Shown one piece after another: positions 16,628 through 23,969 of a stretch of DNA of 64,000 nucleotides. Position 1 is the stretch's first letter, and every line of letters starts with the position of its first letter. The notes beneath the pieces were generated by a model, which saw nothing but the letters and a program-made list of their open reading frames with translations, did not search any database and was not told the origin of the DNA. This DNA comes from Gammaproteobacteria bacterium LSUCC0096 (GTDB lineage: Bacteria; Pseudomonadota; Gammaproteobacteria; Pseudomonadales; Litorivicinaceae), in contig VIEA01000002.1 in NCBI GenBank assembly GCA_008087055.1, positions 396,764-460,763 of the forward strand, given 5' to 3'. The position numbers were made by a program, and so were the translations under genes.

Positions 16628-17434
16628 ACCCTGGCTTTCGCACATTTCTCTAAAGTCTGGGCGTTCGAGCACCGCTGTTTGTCGCGCGACATTATCGGAC
16701 CATGTACTTTGGTTTGGCATGCCAAATTTCTCTGGGTATCGTGCTTTTGGTGGTCCGGCTAGGCGGTTATATGTATCGTCATATTTATCAATTTCACTGA
16801 AATCGACCGGCTGGTAGGTGTCATGATGCACTATTACCGATTGTGGTAGTCGCGGTGATATTGATGGAGTCTCGCTTTGCGGATACCCAAATGCACATGC
16901 ACAGATGGGGAAAGCACCTCTTGGTAAATTCAAAAGCTTTGTAATAGCTTCACTCGATTCTCTAACTTTCGATATTGGGCAAGTTCCGATACCAATCCCT
17001 TCTGCGGCGGCAATCATAAAAGCGAGTGCGAGTGATGCATCCACGGTTGCATTAAGAAATGCGTCTGTTTGCTCCCAGCGAAATGTTTGGTTTCTTGCGC
17101 GGTTTATTTCTTGTGTTCGATGTGTGTCTCCGATAATGAAAATGAGCATTGGAGCTTCCAATGCCCAGCGAATCGATGGAAACATGTGAACGAGCTCTGC
17201 TCGAATGGACTCACTCTTTACATCGATAAAACTATATTGTTGTAAATTGGATTTGCTGGGAGCAGATTGGGCTGCTGCGAATAACAGCCGTTTCATATCA
17301 TCATTAATCGTTCGGTCCAGAAATGCTCTGCACGATTGATGTGATAGCAATGTATCAATCGTCCTTCCGCTTTCGATTTCTGGGATTGCTGAAGGTGAGC
17401 CATATCGCAAATGTTCAGTTATCTTTTTATTCAT
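16589..17434 (-). CDS. Nitroreductase family protein (NfsA/FRP-like)
   Basis: The 281-residue FMN-dependent oxidoreductase has the N-terminal phosphate-binding segment SHQSCRAFLDRTI, the AAAQSAPSKSNLQQYSFIDV stretch, the central AFMIAAAEGIGIGTCPISKVR (flavin contact) and a C-terminal NAD(P)H-dependent reductase tail with KFGMP and WSDNVARQTAVLERP. Members reduce nitro groups, quinones or flavins with NAD(P)H. It overlaps the rhodanese-repeat gene by ATGA and is probably co-translated with it. Its own 3' end overlaps the convergent hydrolase gene by 39 bases. Its natural substrate is unknown. Confidence 0.87.
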   Translation of the reverse strand: MNKKITEHLRYGSPSAIPEIESGRTIDTLLSHQSCRAFLDRTINDDMKRLLFAAAQSAPSKSNLQQYSFIDVKSESIRAELVHMFPSIRWALEAPMLIFIIGDTHRTQEINRARNQTFRWEQTDAFLNATVDASLALAFMIAAAEGIGIGTCPISKVRESSEAITKLLNLPRGAFPICACAFGYPQSETPSISPRLPQSVIVHHDTYQPVDFSEIDKYDDTYNRLAGPPKARYPEKFGMPNQSTWSDNVARQTAVLERPDFREMCESQGLFGEQNQQPVGD

Positions 17435-18984
17435 ATGTGAACCTTTTGGTAAAACGCTGTGAGATGCGATATCGGATGATCAAGTGGGTGATCAATCGGT
17501 TGCCAAGGAATCTCTCCATCGTCTTTCAGTGTCGGAAGAAGACTGTGTTCCCAGTCAAGGTATCCTTGTGCATGTTCCAGGTTTCCCTGGTGTCTGTCTG
17601 GAAAAAATAGCGCTTGGTCGACAGGATGAGATTCGAGGCTAATGGCGCATGAGTCGATATGTTTTTTGGGTATCGTATCGAAGGTGATGCAATGTCCATC
17701 CGATAGATTGAGTTCGTTAATGAGTGTCTCAGTGTGAGTGATTTGAGAGGGATTGCAAACAATCAGGTACCGACCTGATTTGGGTAATGTGTGGAATTGT
17801 GATCTGGGTATCCAATTCGAGCCGCTGAGTCGACTCGTTTTGAAGGCGTTACTTGAACGGATATCGATAATACGATCAGCGGATAACCACTGATCATTCC
17901 ATTCGAGGGGTTTGATAGTTGAGCGCTTGCGCGCGACCGGTTCTGGCGCCGACTCATCGCGTAACCAAGCGTCCCAGCCCATGCGACGCAGCCATAATAC
18001 GGACACGGCACAATCCAGTTGATTGGATCCTTGAACGACGATCGGCATATTGTGCGTACCCAAATACTGATCTGTGCTTTGGATTAGCGTGGTGGGAGAG
18101 ATCGCTTGATCGGTCGTCTGATCTTCGCCGACAGTGATGATTCGGAAGTGAGTCTTTGAATCTGTCCAGCTACTCTCACACTCTTTTGTGGCGATTGGTA
18201 GATTAAATTTTTCGATGAGATAGTTGGCGTGCTGACTCATCGGTTCTTCTGAGAACAGCTCATCTGCTGACTTATGGTTGTTGAATGAGCGAATCCCTCC
18301 TGCGAGCTCCCACCCCTGAGTGCCACCGGTTATGCAATAAATAGAGGCTTTGAAATCTTGGTCTGCCAAGGTCTGTGCTGCAATGATTCCGCGTGTTCGG
18401 CCTGCGCAATGAACATAAATTGAGCTATTGGTAATTGAGAGTGCTCCGAGCCTACTAGTAGAACAGTGAATTGAGTTAGGTAAGCTGAACTTTCGGTATT
18501 CCGTAAAAGGCCTGACATCGAATTGATACTGGGGTGGTTTCTTGATGGCGTTTTGCGGCGTAATGTTATTGATTTTCCCAGTGATTTCGACCCACTCACC
18601 GAATGCTTTGGATGGTGTGTACTCCCCGCCCCAGGTTGGGAGTTGGTGCATTTTCCATGCATTAAATCCTCCGTCGAGGATCCGTGGCGCTAGGCAAGTG
18701 GTGGTCTGAATTACTGCTGCGGCCCAATCCGTGAGTATTGGATTGTCCCCAATCACCAAGGCAATTCCAGCTTCGCCACCGAACAGTTGATTAATGTGTA
18801 ATTCAATGGAGTCGATAGGGGCGTTAACCGAGAATATGGGGTGCTCATCGACATAGGCTCTTCGATCGCGGACGTCAATGAACGCGATGCGTTGAGGTTG
18901 TCGTAGAAGCTCCAGTGCCTCATCAATCTGAATATGCTGAATATTATTGTGCGGTGCATTATTAGGCGTTACCATATTACTCAT
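17431..18984 (-). CDS. Four-module rhodanese-domain protein (sulfurtransferase-like)
   Basis: The 517-residue protein shows four rhodanese-like modules. Module 1 (about residues 15-120) has IDVRD and LDGGFNAW but no active-site cysteine (VIGDN). Module 2 (about 135-240) has FDVRPF, the active loop HCAGRTRG with Cys193 and ITGGTQGWELAGG. Module 3 (about 245-345) reads VVQGSNQ in place of the loop, without cysteine. Module 4 (about 360-460) has IDIRSSNAF and VCNPSQ with Cys410. Tandem inactive-active pairs are the usual rhodanese plan, here duplicated. It lacks a signal peptide and is probably cytoplasmic, moving sulfane sulfur. It heads a unit with the nitroreductase gene. No shared operator was found just upstream. 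Confidence 0.83.
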   Translation of the reverse strand: MSNMVTPNNAPHNNIQHIQIDEALELLRQPQRIAFIDVRDRRAYVDEHPIFSVNAPIDSIELHINQLFGGEAGIALVIGDNPILTDWAAAVIQTTTCLAPRILDGGFNAWKMHQLPTWGGEYTPSKAFGEWVEITGKINNITPQNAIKKPPQYQFDVRPFTEYRKFSLPNSIHCSTSRLGALSITNSSIYVHCAGRTRGIIAAQTLADQDFKASIYCITGGTQGWELAGGIRSFNNHKSADELFSEEPMSQHANYLIEKFNLPIATKECESSWTDSKTHFRIITVGEDQTTDQAISPTTLIQSTDQYLGTHNMPIVVQGSNQLDCAVSVLWLRRMGWDAWLRDESAPEPVARKRSTIKPLEWNDQWLSADRIIDIRSSNAFKTSRLSGSNWIPRSQFHTLPKSGRYLIVCNPSQITHTETLINELNLSDGHCITFDTIPKKHIDSCAISLESHPVDQALFFPDRHQGNLEHAQGYLDWEHSLLPTLKDDGEIPWQPIDHPLDHPISHLTAFYQKVHI

Positions 18985-19015
18985 TCTCTATAACGGTTTT
19001 GGCTCGAGGTTTGTA

Positions 19016-19210
19016 ATGTCAACACTTTCTCTTGTTCGTTCAGGTTTGGCTTTTGTTAATCCTTTGTCTGGGTTCTGTGGTTCTCTGATCGCTTCTGTTG
19101 CTGGTTTTTGTCAATCGTTGCGCATCGCAATTGAGGTTTCCGGAGAGCTTGATAATGCAAATCGTCTCACTGCTCGCGGCAAAGAATTACTCGGTATCCA
19201 CAACGCATAA
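19016..19210 (+). CDS. Small protein of unknown function (64 residues, possibly DUF1127-like)
   Basis: The ATG at 19016 is preceded by GAGG with 6 bases spacing, a good ribosome site that decides the start. The protein has a mildly hydrophobic N-terminal two thirds (LAFVNPLSGFCGSLIASVAGF) and a polar C-terminal end, RLTARGKELLGIHNA. The tail recalls DUF1127 small proteins, which end in an arginine-rich, ELxxIG-type helix, but the likeness is weak. It stands alone between the rhodanese and D-tartrate dehydratase units. Confidence 0.5.
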   Translation: MSTLSLVRSGLAFVNPLSGFCGSLIASVAGFCQSLRIAIEVSGELDNANRLTARGKELLGIHNA

Positions 19211-19242
19211 CCCCCAAATATCGTCAGATATAAAGCCATATT

Positions 19243-19270
19243 GATGACAGATTGTCGACAATCTGTCATC
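19243..19270. promoter_or_regulatory. 28-bp perfect palindrome, strongest GntR operator copy, before D-tartrate dehydratase gene
   Basis: Positions 19243-19270 form a perfect inverted repeat centred between 19256 and 19257, with core ATTGTCGACAAT and arms extended by GATGACAG/CTGTCATC. It lies 66 bases before the start at 19337. The core is identical to the site at 9112-9121. Confidence 0.7.
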
Positions 19271-19336
19271 GTGCGCGCATCGAAATAATCAAGAAAGGCG
19301 CAAGTTGAGCGCTGTTGAATTCATTAAGGTGGTCAC

Positions 19337-20509
19337 ATGCGCATTACTGCAATCCACGATTCTGTCGAATCGATCGCATCAGATATTCAAAACGCCTATA
19401 TCAATTTTTCGAAAATGACCTGTTCGGTTGTTGCTGTTGTCACTGATCAAGTGATTGATGGCAAGCCTGTGGTTGGCTTTGGGTTTAATTCGAATGGTAG
19501 GTACAACGCCTCAGGAATTTTGAAAGATCGATTGATCCCGCGTCTTCTTGACGCTGACCCAGCCGACTTGGTCGGCCAGGATGGATTTCTGGACCCTCAC
19601 AAAGCCTGGGACATCATGATGACAAATGAAAAGCCTGGCGGTCATGGCGAGCGCTCAGTTGCGGTTGGTGTTCTCGATATGGCCCTGTGGGACGCTCGCG
19701 CCAAGATGCAGGGTATTCCTTTATATCAATTACTCGCTGACCGAGCTGGTAGAAAACCTGATTCAAAGGTTTGGGTCTATGCAGCAGGAGGGTATTACTA
19801 CCCCGGGAAAGACATTTCTGGGCTGCAAGACGAATTTCGTCAGTATCTGGATCTAGGCTATACGGTTTGCAAAATGAAAATTGGGGCCGCTGACCTTTTC
19901 CATGATTGTGATCGGATTGAGGCGGCTTTGAAGATTGTGGGGGAAGGGAATCTTTGCGTTGATGCAAATGGTCGATTTGATCTTGATACCACGCTTGCTT
20001 ATGCAGATGCACTGAAGCAATACCGGTTGTTTTGGTATGAAGAGGCTGGTGATCCATTAGATTTTGAAATTCAGGCGGCGTTGAGTGAAGCGTATGATCT
20101 ACCAACTGCGACAGGTGAAAACTTGTTTTCTCACCAGGATGCGCGCAACTTGGTCCGCTATGGTGGCATGCGTCCAGACATTGATTATCTGCAATTCGAC
20201 TGCGCGTTATCTTATGGGCTAGTTGAATATTACCGAACTCTTGGTGTTCTTGCTGAGTATGGCTGGTCACCGCGGCGAGTCGTGCCGCATGGTGGGCATC
20301 AGATGTCCTTGCACATCGCTGCAGGCCTCGGCTTGGGCGGCAATGAGTCTTACCCTGGTGTTTTTCAGCCGTTTGGAGGGTTTTCCGACGAGCTATCGAT
20401 CAAAGACAGTTATGTAGATTTGCCCACAGCACCCGGGCTTGGGCTTGAAAACAAAGCTAACTTCAGACAGATGCTGTCGCGTGCATTCGGTCATGTCCTG
20501 ACGGTTTAG
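19337..20509 (+). CDS. tarD: D(-)-tartrate dehydratase (enolase superfamily)
   Basis: The 390-residue protein closely follows the characterised Bradyrhizobium D-tartrate dehydratase. Matching segments are the IRNAYIDF-like IQNAYINFSKMT, VVGFGFNSNGRYNASG, MMTNEKPGGHGERSVAVG, VWVYAAGGYYYPGKD, CKMKIG with the catalytic Lys-x-Lys, CVDANGRFDLDT, WYEEAGDPLD, TGENLFSHQDARNLVRYGGMRPD and VVPHGGHQMSLHIAAGLGLGGNESYP with the catalytic histidine. The enzyme dehydrates D-tartrate to oxaloacetate using Mg2+. The gene is preceded by the 28-bp operator palindrome, and its stop overlaps the convergent YeiH gene stop by TTAG. The assignment is strong at family level; activity on a related 2,3-dihydroxy acid is not excluded. 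Confidence 0.92.
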   Translation: MRITAIHDSVESIASDIQNAYINFSKMTCSVVAVVTDQVIDGKPVVGFGFNSNGRYNASGILKDRLIPRLLDADPADLVGQDGFLDPHKAWDIMMTNEKPGGHGERSVAVGVLDMALWDARAKMQGIPLYQLLADRAGRKPDSKVWVYAAGGYYYPGKDISGLQDEFRQYLDLGYTVCKMKIGAADLFHDCDRIEAALKIVGEGNLCVDANGRFDLDTTLAYADALKQYRLFWYEEAGDPLDFEIQAALSEAYDLPTATGENLFSHQDARNLVRYGGMRPDIDYLQFDCALSYGLVEYYRTLGVLAEYGWSPRRVVPHGGHQMSLHIAAGLGLGGNESYPGVFQPFGGFSDELSIKDSYVDLPTAPGLGLENKANFRQMLSRAFGHVLTV

Positions 20510-21489
20510 ATGATCCAGTGGATGCCACAAATCACCCAGGTAGCTAGAAGAATTGTTTCAACAATAATCAGAGAAACAGATCGTATCCCGTACCGCGCGA
20601 TATCTTGCAGTGAAGTTTTTACTCCAAGTGCGGCAATAGCGGTTACCAAGAAAGTGCTTGAAGTGATGTTTGCCAGTTTGTTGATTTCTTGAGGGATGAA
20701 TCCAAAGGAATTGATCAACACAAAGCTGCAAAATGCGATTAAGAAATAGGGTATCGTCAGTTTGCTCTTCGATCTGTCTGACTGCTTTGAGATGACGAAG
20801 GCAATGAGCATTACGACGGGCACGAGGAGTGCCACTCGAAATAGTTTGATGATGGTTGCGGTATCGCCAGTATTTGAGTTCATGCCATAACCTGCACCAA
20901 CCACCTGTGCAACATCATGAATGGTTCCGCCAAGAAATATTCCAGACTCGAGGTCATTGAATCCGAGGCGCATTGCAATAATTGGATAGAGAATCATGGC
21001 TACTGTTGAGAGAGTCGTAACAGCCACAACTGTCACAATCGTCGCTTTTTCTGTCTCTCGGTTGTTTGGGAATACGCTGGAAATAGCAAGCGCGGCAGAT
21101 GCACCGCATATACCAACTGAGCCACCGCTGATGATGCCGAACGTTCGGGTACTCCCAAATGCGCGGGCGAGCAATAAACCAGCCAATAAGGATAATACGA
21201 TGCCCCCACTGATCCAGAACAAGATGTCATAGCTAAGGCCGGCGATATCTTCAAAGGTAATCCGAAAACCTAACAGCGCAACTCCTATTCTCAATATGGA
21301 TTTAGAGCTAATTTCGATTCCTGGCTGGTAGGTCAGTGTTTTGCTTAGAAAGCTCAATGCCATTCCGAGCAGCAGAGCAAATAACATTTGAGGCGCGCCA
21401 TAATACGATCCTAGAAAAGTCGCGATGAAGCCAATGAAGAAGCATAAAGCGACTCCTGGGATGAACTCTTTAAGCCTAGTCGTAATCAT
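20506..21489 (-). CDS. YeiH family (UPF0324) putative sulfate/anion exporter
   Basis: The 327-residue membrane protein has about ten hydrophobic helices and the YeiH signatures ISKSILRIGVALLGFRIT-type region, GGSVGICGASAALAISSVF and GIFLGGTIHDVAQVVGAGYGM. The family is annotated as putative sulfate or anion exporters and is often found near sulfur-compound catabolism. Its start at 21489 overlaps the dehalogenase gene end by 14 bases, so it is probably the last gene of the minus-strand gntR-HAD-yeiH unit. Its cargo is not established. Confidence 0.87.
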   Translation of the reverse strand: MITTRLKEFIPGVALCFFIGFIATFLGSYYGAPQMLFALLLGMALSFLSKTLTYQPGIEISSKSILRIGVALLGFRITFEDIAGLSYDILFWISGGIVLSLLAGLLLARAFGSTRTFGIISGGSVGICGASAALAISSVFPNNRETEKATIVTVVAVTTLSTVAMILYPIIAMRLGFNDLESGIFLGGTIHDVAQVVGAGYGMNSNTGDTATIIKLFRVALLVPVVMLIAFVISKQSDRSKSKLTIPYFLIAFCSFVLINSFGFIPQEINKLANITSSTFLVTAIAALGVKTSLQDIARYGIRSVSLIIVETILLATWVICGIHWII

Positions 21490-22186
21490 CGAGGAGTCTG
21501 CTTAGTTCGATGATTGATTCGGCTTTCAACTCCCAGTTATCGGAAGGTTCAAGATCGATCGTTTGGGTGGGGCCATGCTCATTTGGGCGCCTGATGAAAG
21601 CTGTTTGAAGCCCCTGTGCTCTTGCTGCAGCGAGGTCTGTATTGTGTGCTGCAACCATCATGCATTCGTTAGGCTGCAATCCGAGTGCATTGCATGCGCG
21701 AATATAAGATTCGGGTGCTGGTTTATATGTTCGAACGACTTCAGCCCCCAGAATGACGTCCCACGAAAACTGATTGTATTTTGCGAGATTGACTGCGAGG
21801 GCGATGTGACCGTTCGACTGCGATGCGCAAATGAATTGTTCTTTTAGACTCTCAATTCCATTCGCACTGTCTGGCCAACATGGAAGTCGATGCCACGCTT
21901 TAACCAGCCATTCTTTTTGACTGGTGGTGCCGAGTTCGAATTCGAATTGTCTCGCGATTGATTCGAGGTTTTCACCGTGGAGTGTATCGAGGTCAACATA
22001 ACCGCGACTTCCGCTTCGTACGGGCTCCATCGATGGTTGATATTCTGCCCGCCATGCATCTGCAATGACTGCTGGGTCATGACTGCAGGGATATGTTTTG
22101 AAATGGATTGTGAGATCTCGAATGATCCCTGAACGCCAGTCAACAACCGTTCCAAAAACGTCGAAAAGTAATGCTTTGGGCTTCAT
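21476..22186 (-). CDS. Haloacid dehalogenase type II (HAD superfamily)
   Basis: The 236-residue HAD hydrolase has the nucleophile motif ALLFDVFGTVVDWRSG near the N-terminus, SNGHIALAV (motif II), RTYKPAPESY with the conserved lysine, and MVAAHNTDLAAARAQGL. This is the 2-haloacid dehalogenase-specific pattern, with WRSG after motif I. The family hydrolyses (S)-2-haloacids to hydroxy acids. It overlaps the GntR gene by ATGA and is read with it, divergently from the malonate TRAP operon. Why a dehalogenase should be tied to malonate use is unclear; it could act on halogenated short acids or have a different substrate. Confidence 0.87.
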   Translation of the reverse strand: MKPKALLFDVFGTVVDWRSGIIRDLTIHFKTYPCSHDPAVIADAWRAEYQPSMEPVRSGSRGYVDLDTLHGENLESIARQFEFELGTTSQKEWLVKAWHRLPCWPDSANGIESLKEQFICASQSNGHIALAVNLAKYNQFSWDVILGAEVVRTYKPAPESYIRACNALGLQPNECMMVAAHNTDLAAARAQGLQTAFIRRPNEHGPTQTIDLEPSDNWELKAESIIELSRLLDDYD

Positions 22187-22836
22187 TGTGTTTGTTCCAT
22201 ATGAACGAGAAGATCATTAAATCGTTCACCTTGGATCATGACGTGTTGTCGTGAAACGAGGTCTGCCTTGTCGGCATTTCCCGATTCGAGAGCTTCGATG
22301 ATCTCATAATGCTCATTAAATGACTGAGGCATCCGCCCTCGAACGCGGAGCTGGAGACGCCTGAACGACTGAAGTCTTCTGCGAAGGGAGCGGGTCTCAC
22401 TTGCGAGAAAGCTGTTTCCGCATGCGGTGTAAATGCACTCATGGAATTCGACGTTTTTGTGATAGTAGAGGTCGCTGTCGTTCGCTTGAATAGCTTCTTC
22501 GCAGCCTTCATTTGCGGCCTTTAAAGCTGCGAGCTGTTGATCACTAATGCGGCGAGCGGCTAGTCGGGCACACATTCCTTCGAGTTCACTCATGACTTCG
22601 AACATTTCAATCATTTCTCGAAACGATGGTGCTTTGACAAAACAGCCGCGTTTCGGGATTTGGGTCGCCAGGCCTGACCCCACAAGCTGAAGAAGCGCCT
22701 CCCTTACAGGTGTACGGGATACTTGGAATCGTTCAGCCAATGAAGCTTCATCTAATTTTTCTCCATCTTTCAATTGCCCGGTCGCGATTTGTTCTTCGAC
22801 CCCTTGAAAGACTCGAGTGGCGGCTCGACTACTCAT
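22183..22836 (-). CDS. matR: GntR family regulator, FCD type, probable malonate regulator (MatR-like)
   Basis: The 217-residue protein has a winged helix at residues 5-72 (LAERFQVSRTPVREALLQLV, PKRGCFVKA) and an FCD domain with metal-ligand segments VEFHECIY, EHYEIIEAL and RQHVMIQG. It is divergent from a TRAP operon with malonyl-CoA decarboxylase and synthetase genes, matching the matR-mat arrangement of rhizobia. A TTGTATACGA site lies between the two start codons, similar in form to the reported MatR half-sites TCTTGTA/TACACGA. Malonate or methylmalonate is the expected effector. The matR name is inferred from context. Confidence 0.85.
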   Translation of the reverse strand: MSSRAATRVFQGVEEQIATGQLKDGEKLDEASLAERFQVSRTPVREALLQLVGSGLATQIPKRGCFVKAPSFREMIEMFEVMSELEGMCARLAARRISDQQLAALKAANEGCEEAIQANDSDLYYHKNVEFHECIYTACGNSFLASETRSLRRRLQSFRRLQLRVRGRMPQSFNEHYEIIEALESGNADKADLVSRQHVMIQGERFNDLLVHMEQTQ

Positions 22837-22862
22837 ATTAGAAAACTCGTTGCATCTTATTT

Positions 22863-22872
22863 TTGTATACGA
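22863..22872. promoter_or_regulatory. Probable MatR operator TTGTATACGA in the divergent malonate promoter
   Basis: The near-palindrome has a GTATAC centre and overlaps a GATAAT element (22871-22876) that could be the -10 box of the TRAP operon. TTGCAT at 22850-22855 is a possible -35 box, with short spacing. It differs from the TTGTNNACAA island sites in its centre and flanks. Confidence 0.55.
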
Positions 22873-22939
22873 TAATTTCTACATAGCATACATAAATATG
22901 CAAGCCGTAATAACTCATAACAATCGGCAGGAGCCTATG

Positions 22940-23923
22940 ATGAAAATAAAAGCCCTTTTTTCCGCTGCAATCGGCGCAGCATTTTTAAGCTCAGCGGCTA
23001 CAGCGACCGAGCTACGTGTCTCTCACCAATTCTCGTCAACCGACGTGCGTCATAAAGTCGCGCAAATGGTCGCCGATCATGTGAAAGAAGCGAATGTGGG
23101 ACTCGATATCAAAATCTTCCCATCGCAGGCGCTTTTCAAAGCGCGTGAACAGTATAAACCGTTGTCTCGGGGTCAGCTCGATATGACCGTGTTGCCACTG
23201 TCATATGCCGGTGGACAACAGCCAGCCTACAACCTTACGCTAATGCCTGGCCTTGTGAAGAATCACGATCATGCAGCGCGATTGAATTATTCGCCGTTTA
23301 TGCAAGAGATCGAGAAGATCATGGCCAGTGATGATGTGATGGTCCTTGTGCATGGATATCTCGCAGGCGGATTTGCCTCTACCGAAAAGTGTATTACCAA
23401 GCCAGCGGACGTGGCAGGTCAGCAGACGCGGGCGGCCGGTAAAGCATTTGAGCAGATGCTCGTCGGTGCGGGTGCATCGATTGCTTCGATGGCCTCTTCT
23501 GAGGTTTACAACGCAATGCAAAGCGGCGTGTTGCAAGCTGTTAATACATCTTCCTCATCTTTTGTTTCATTCCGTTTGTACGAGCAAGTTAAGTGCTACA
23601 CGCCAGCGGGCGCGAACGCACTATGGTTTATGTACCAGCCAATGTTGATGAACAAGTCTACATTTGATGGATTGACTGCAGCGCAACAAAAAGCACTGCG
23701 TGATGGAGCCAAGAAAGCCGAAGCCTTCTACTTGAGCGAAGCAAAGAAAGCAGATGCTGAGTCTGTGCGTGTGTTCAAAGAAGCAGGTGTTGAAGTGGCT
23801 GACATGAGTACAGCGGATTTCAACGAATGGCAGTCGCTCGCGAAGACGACTTCCTATAAAGAGTTCGTTGCAAACTACCCTGATGGGCAACGTTTATTGG
23901 ATCTTGCCTTAGCCGTTGAGTAA
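22940..23923 (+). CDS. TRAP transporter solute-binding protein (DctP family), probably malonate
   Basis: The 327-residue periplasmic protein begins at ATG 22940 with AGGAG 6 bases upstream; the adjacent ATG at 22937 is too close to the ribosome site. The signal peptide runs to about ATATA (residue 22). The mature protein has the DctP fold: ELRVSHQFSSTDVRHKVAQMVADHV, IKIFPSQALFKAREQYKPLSRGQLDMTVLP, and GQQTRAAGKAFEQMLVGAGASIASMASSEVYNAMQSGVLQAVN, in which the arginine binds the ligand carboxylate. Downstream genes for malonyl-CoA synthetase and decarboxylase point to malonate (the matP role in rhizobia). A stable hairpin follows the gene. Confidence 0.9.
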   Translation: MKIKALFSAAIGAAFLSSAATATELRVSHQFSSTDVRHKVAQMVADHVKEANVGLDIKIFPSQALFKAREQYKPLSRGQLDMTVLPLSYAGGQQPAYNLTLMPGLVKNHDHAARLNYSPFMQEIEKIMASDDVMVLVHGYLAGGFASTEKCITKPADVAGQQTRAAGKAFEQMLVGAGASIASMASSEVYNAMQSGVLQAVNTSSSSFVSFRLYEQVKCYTPAGANALWFMYQPMLMNKSTFDGLTAAQQKALRDGAKKAEAFYLSEAKKADAESVRVFKEAGVEVADMSTADFNEWQSLAKTTSYKEFVANYPDGQRLLDLALAVE

Positions 23924-23933
23924 TTGACGAATC

Positions 23934-23956
23934 CAGGCGGGGGTTCTCCCCGCCTG
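23934..23956 (+). terminator. Hairpin between dctP and dctQ-type genes (attenuator or mRNA stabiliser)
   Basis: CAGGCGGGG and CCCCGCCTG form a 9-bp GC-rich stem around a GTTCT loop, followed only by TTT. It lies between the binding-protein and permease genes, where such hairpins commonly lower downstream expression or protect the upstream message. Confidence 0.6.
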
Positions 23957-23969
23957 TTTGGAAGACATC

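Noticed and set aside
19614-20270. 218-codon minus-strand open frame inside the D-tartrate dehydratase gene
   Set aside because: Low-complexity, His- and Gln-rich translation with no family features, and it is fully antisense to a well-conserved enzyme gene.
22817-22939. Long N-terminal extension of the TRAP binding protein
   Set aside because: It would cross the divergent promoter and place residues before a clear signal peptide; ATG 22940 follows AGGAG.
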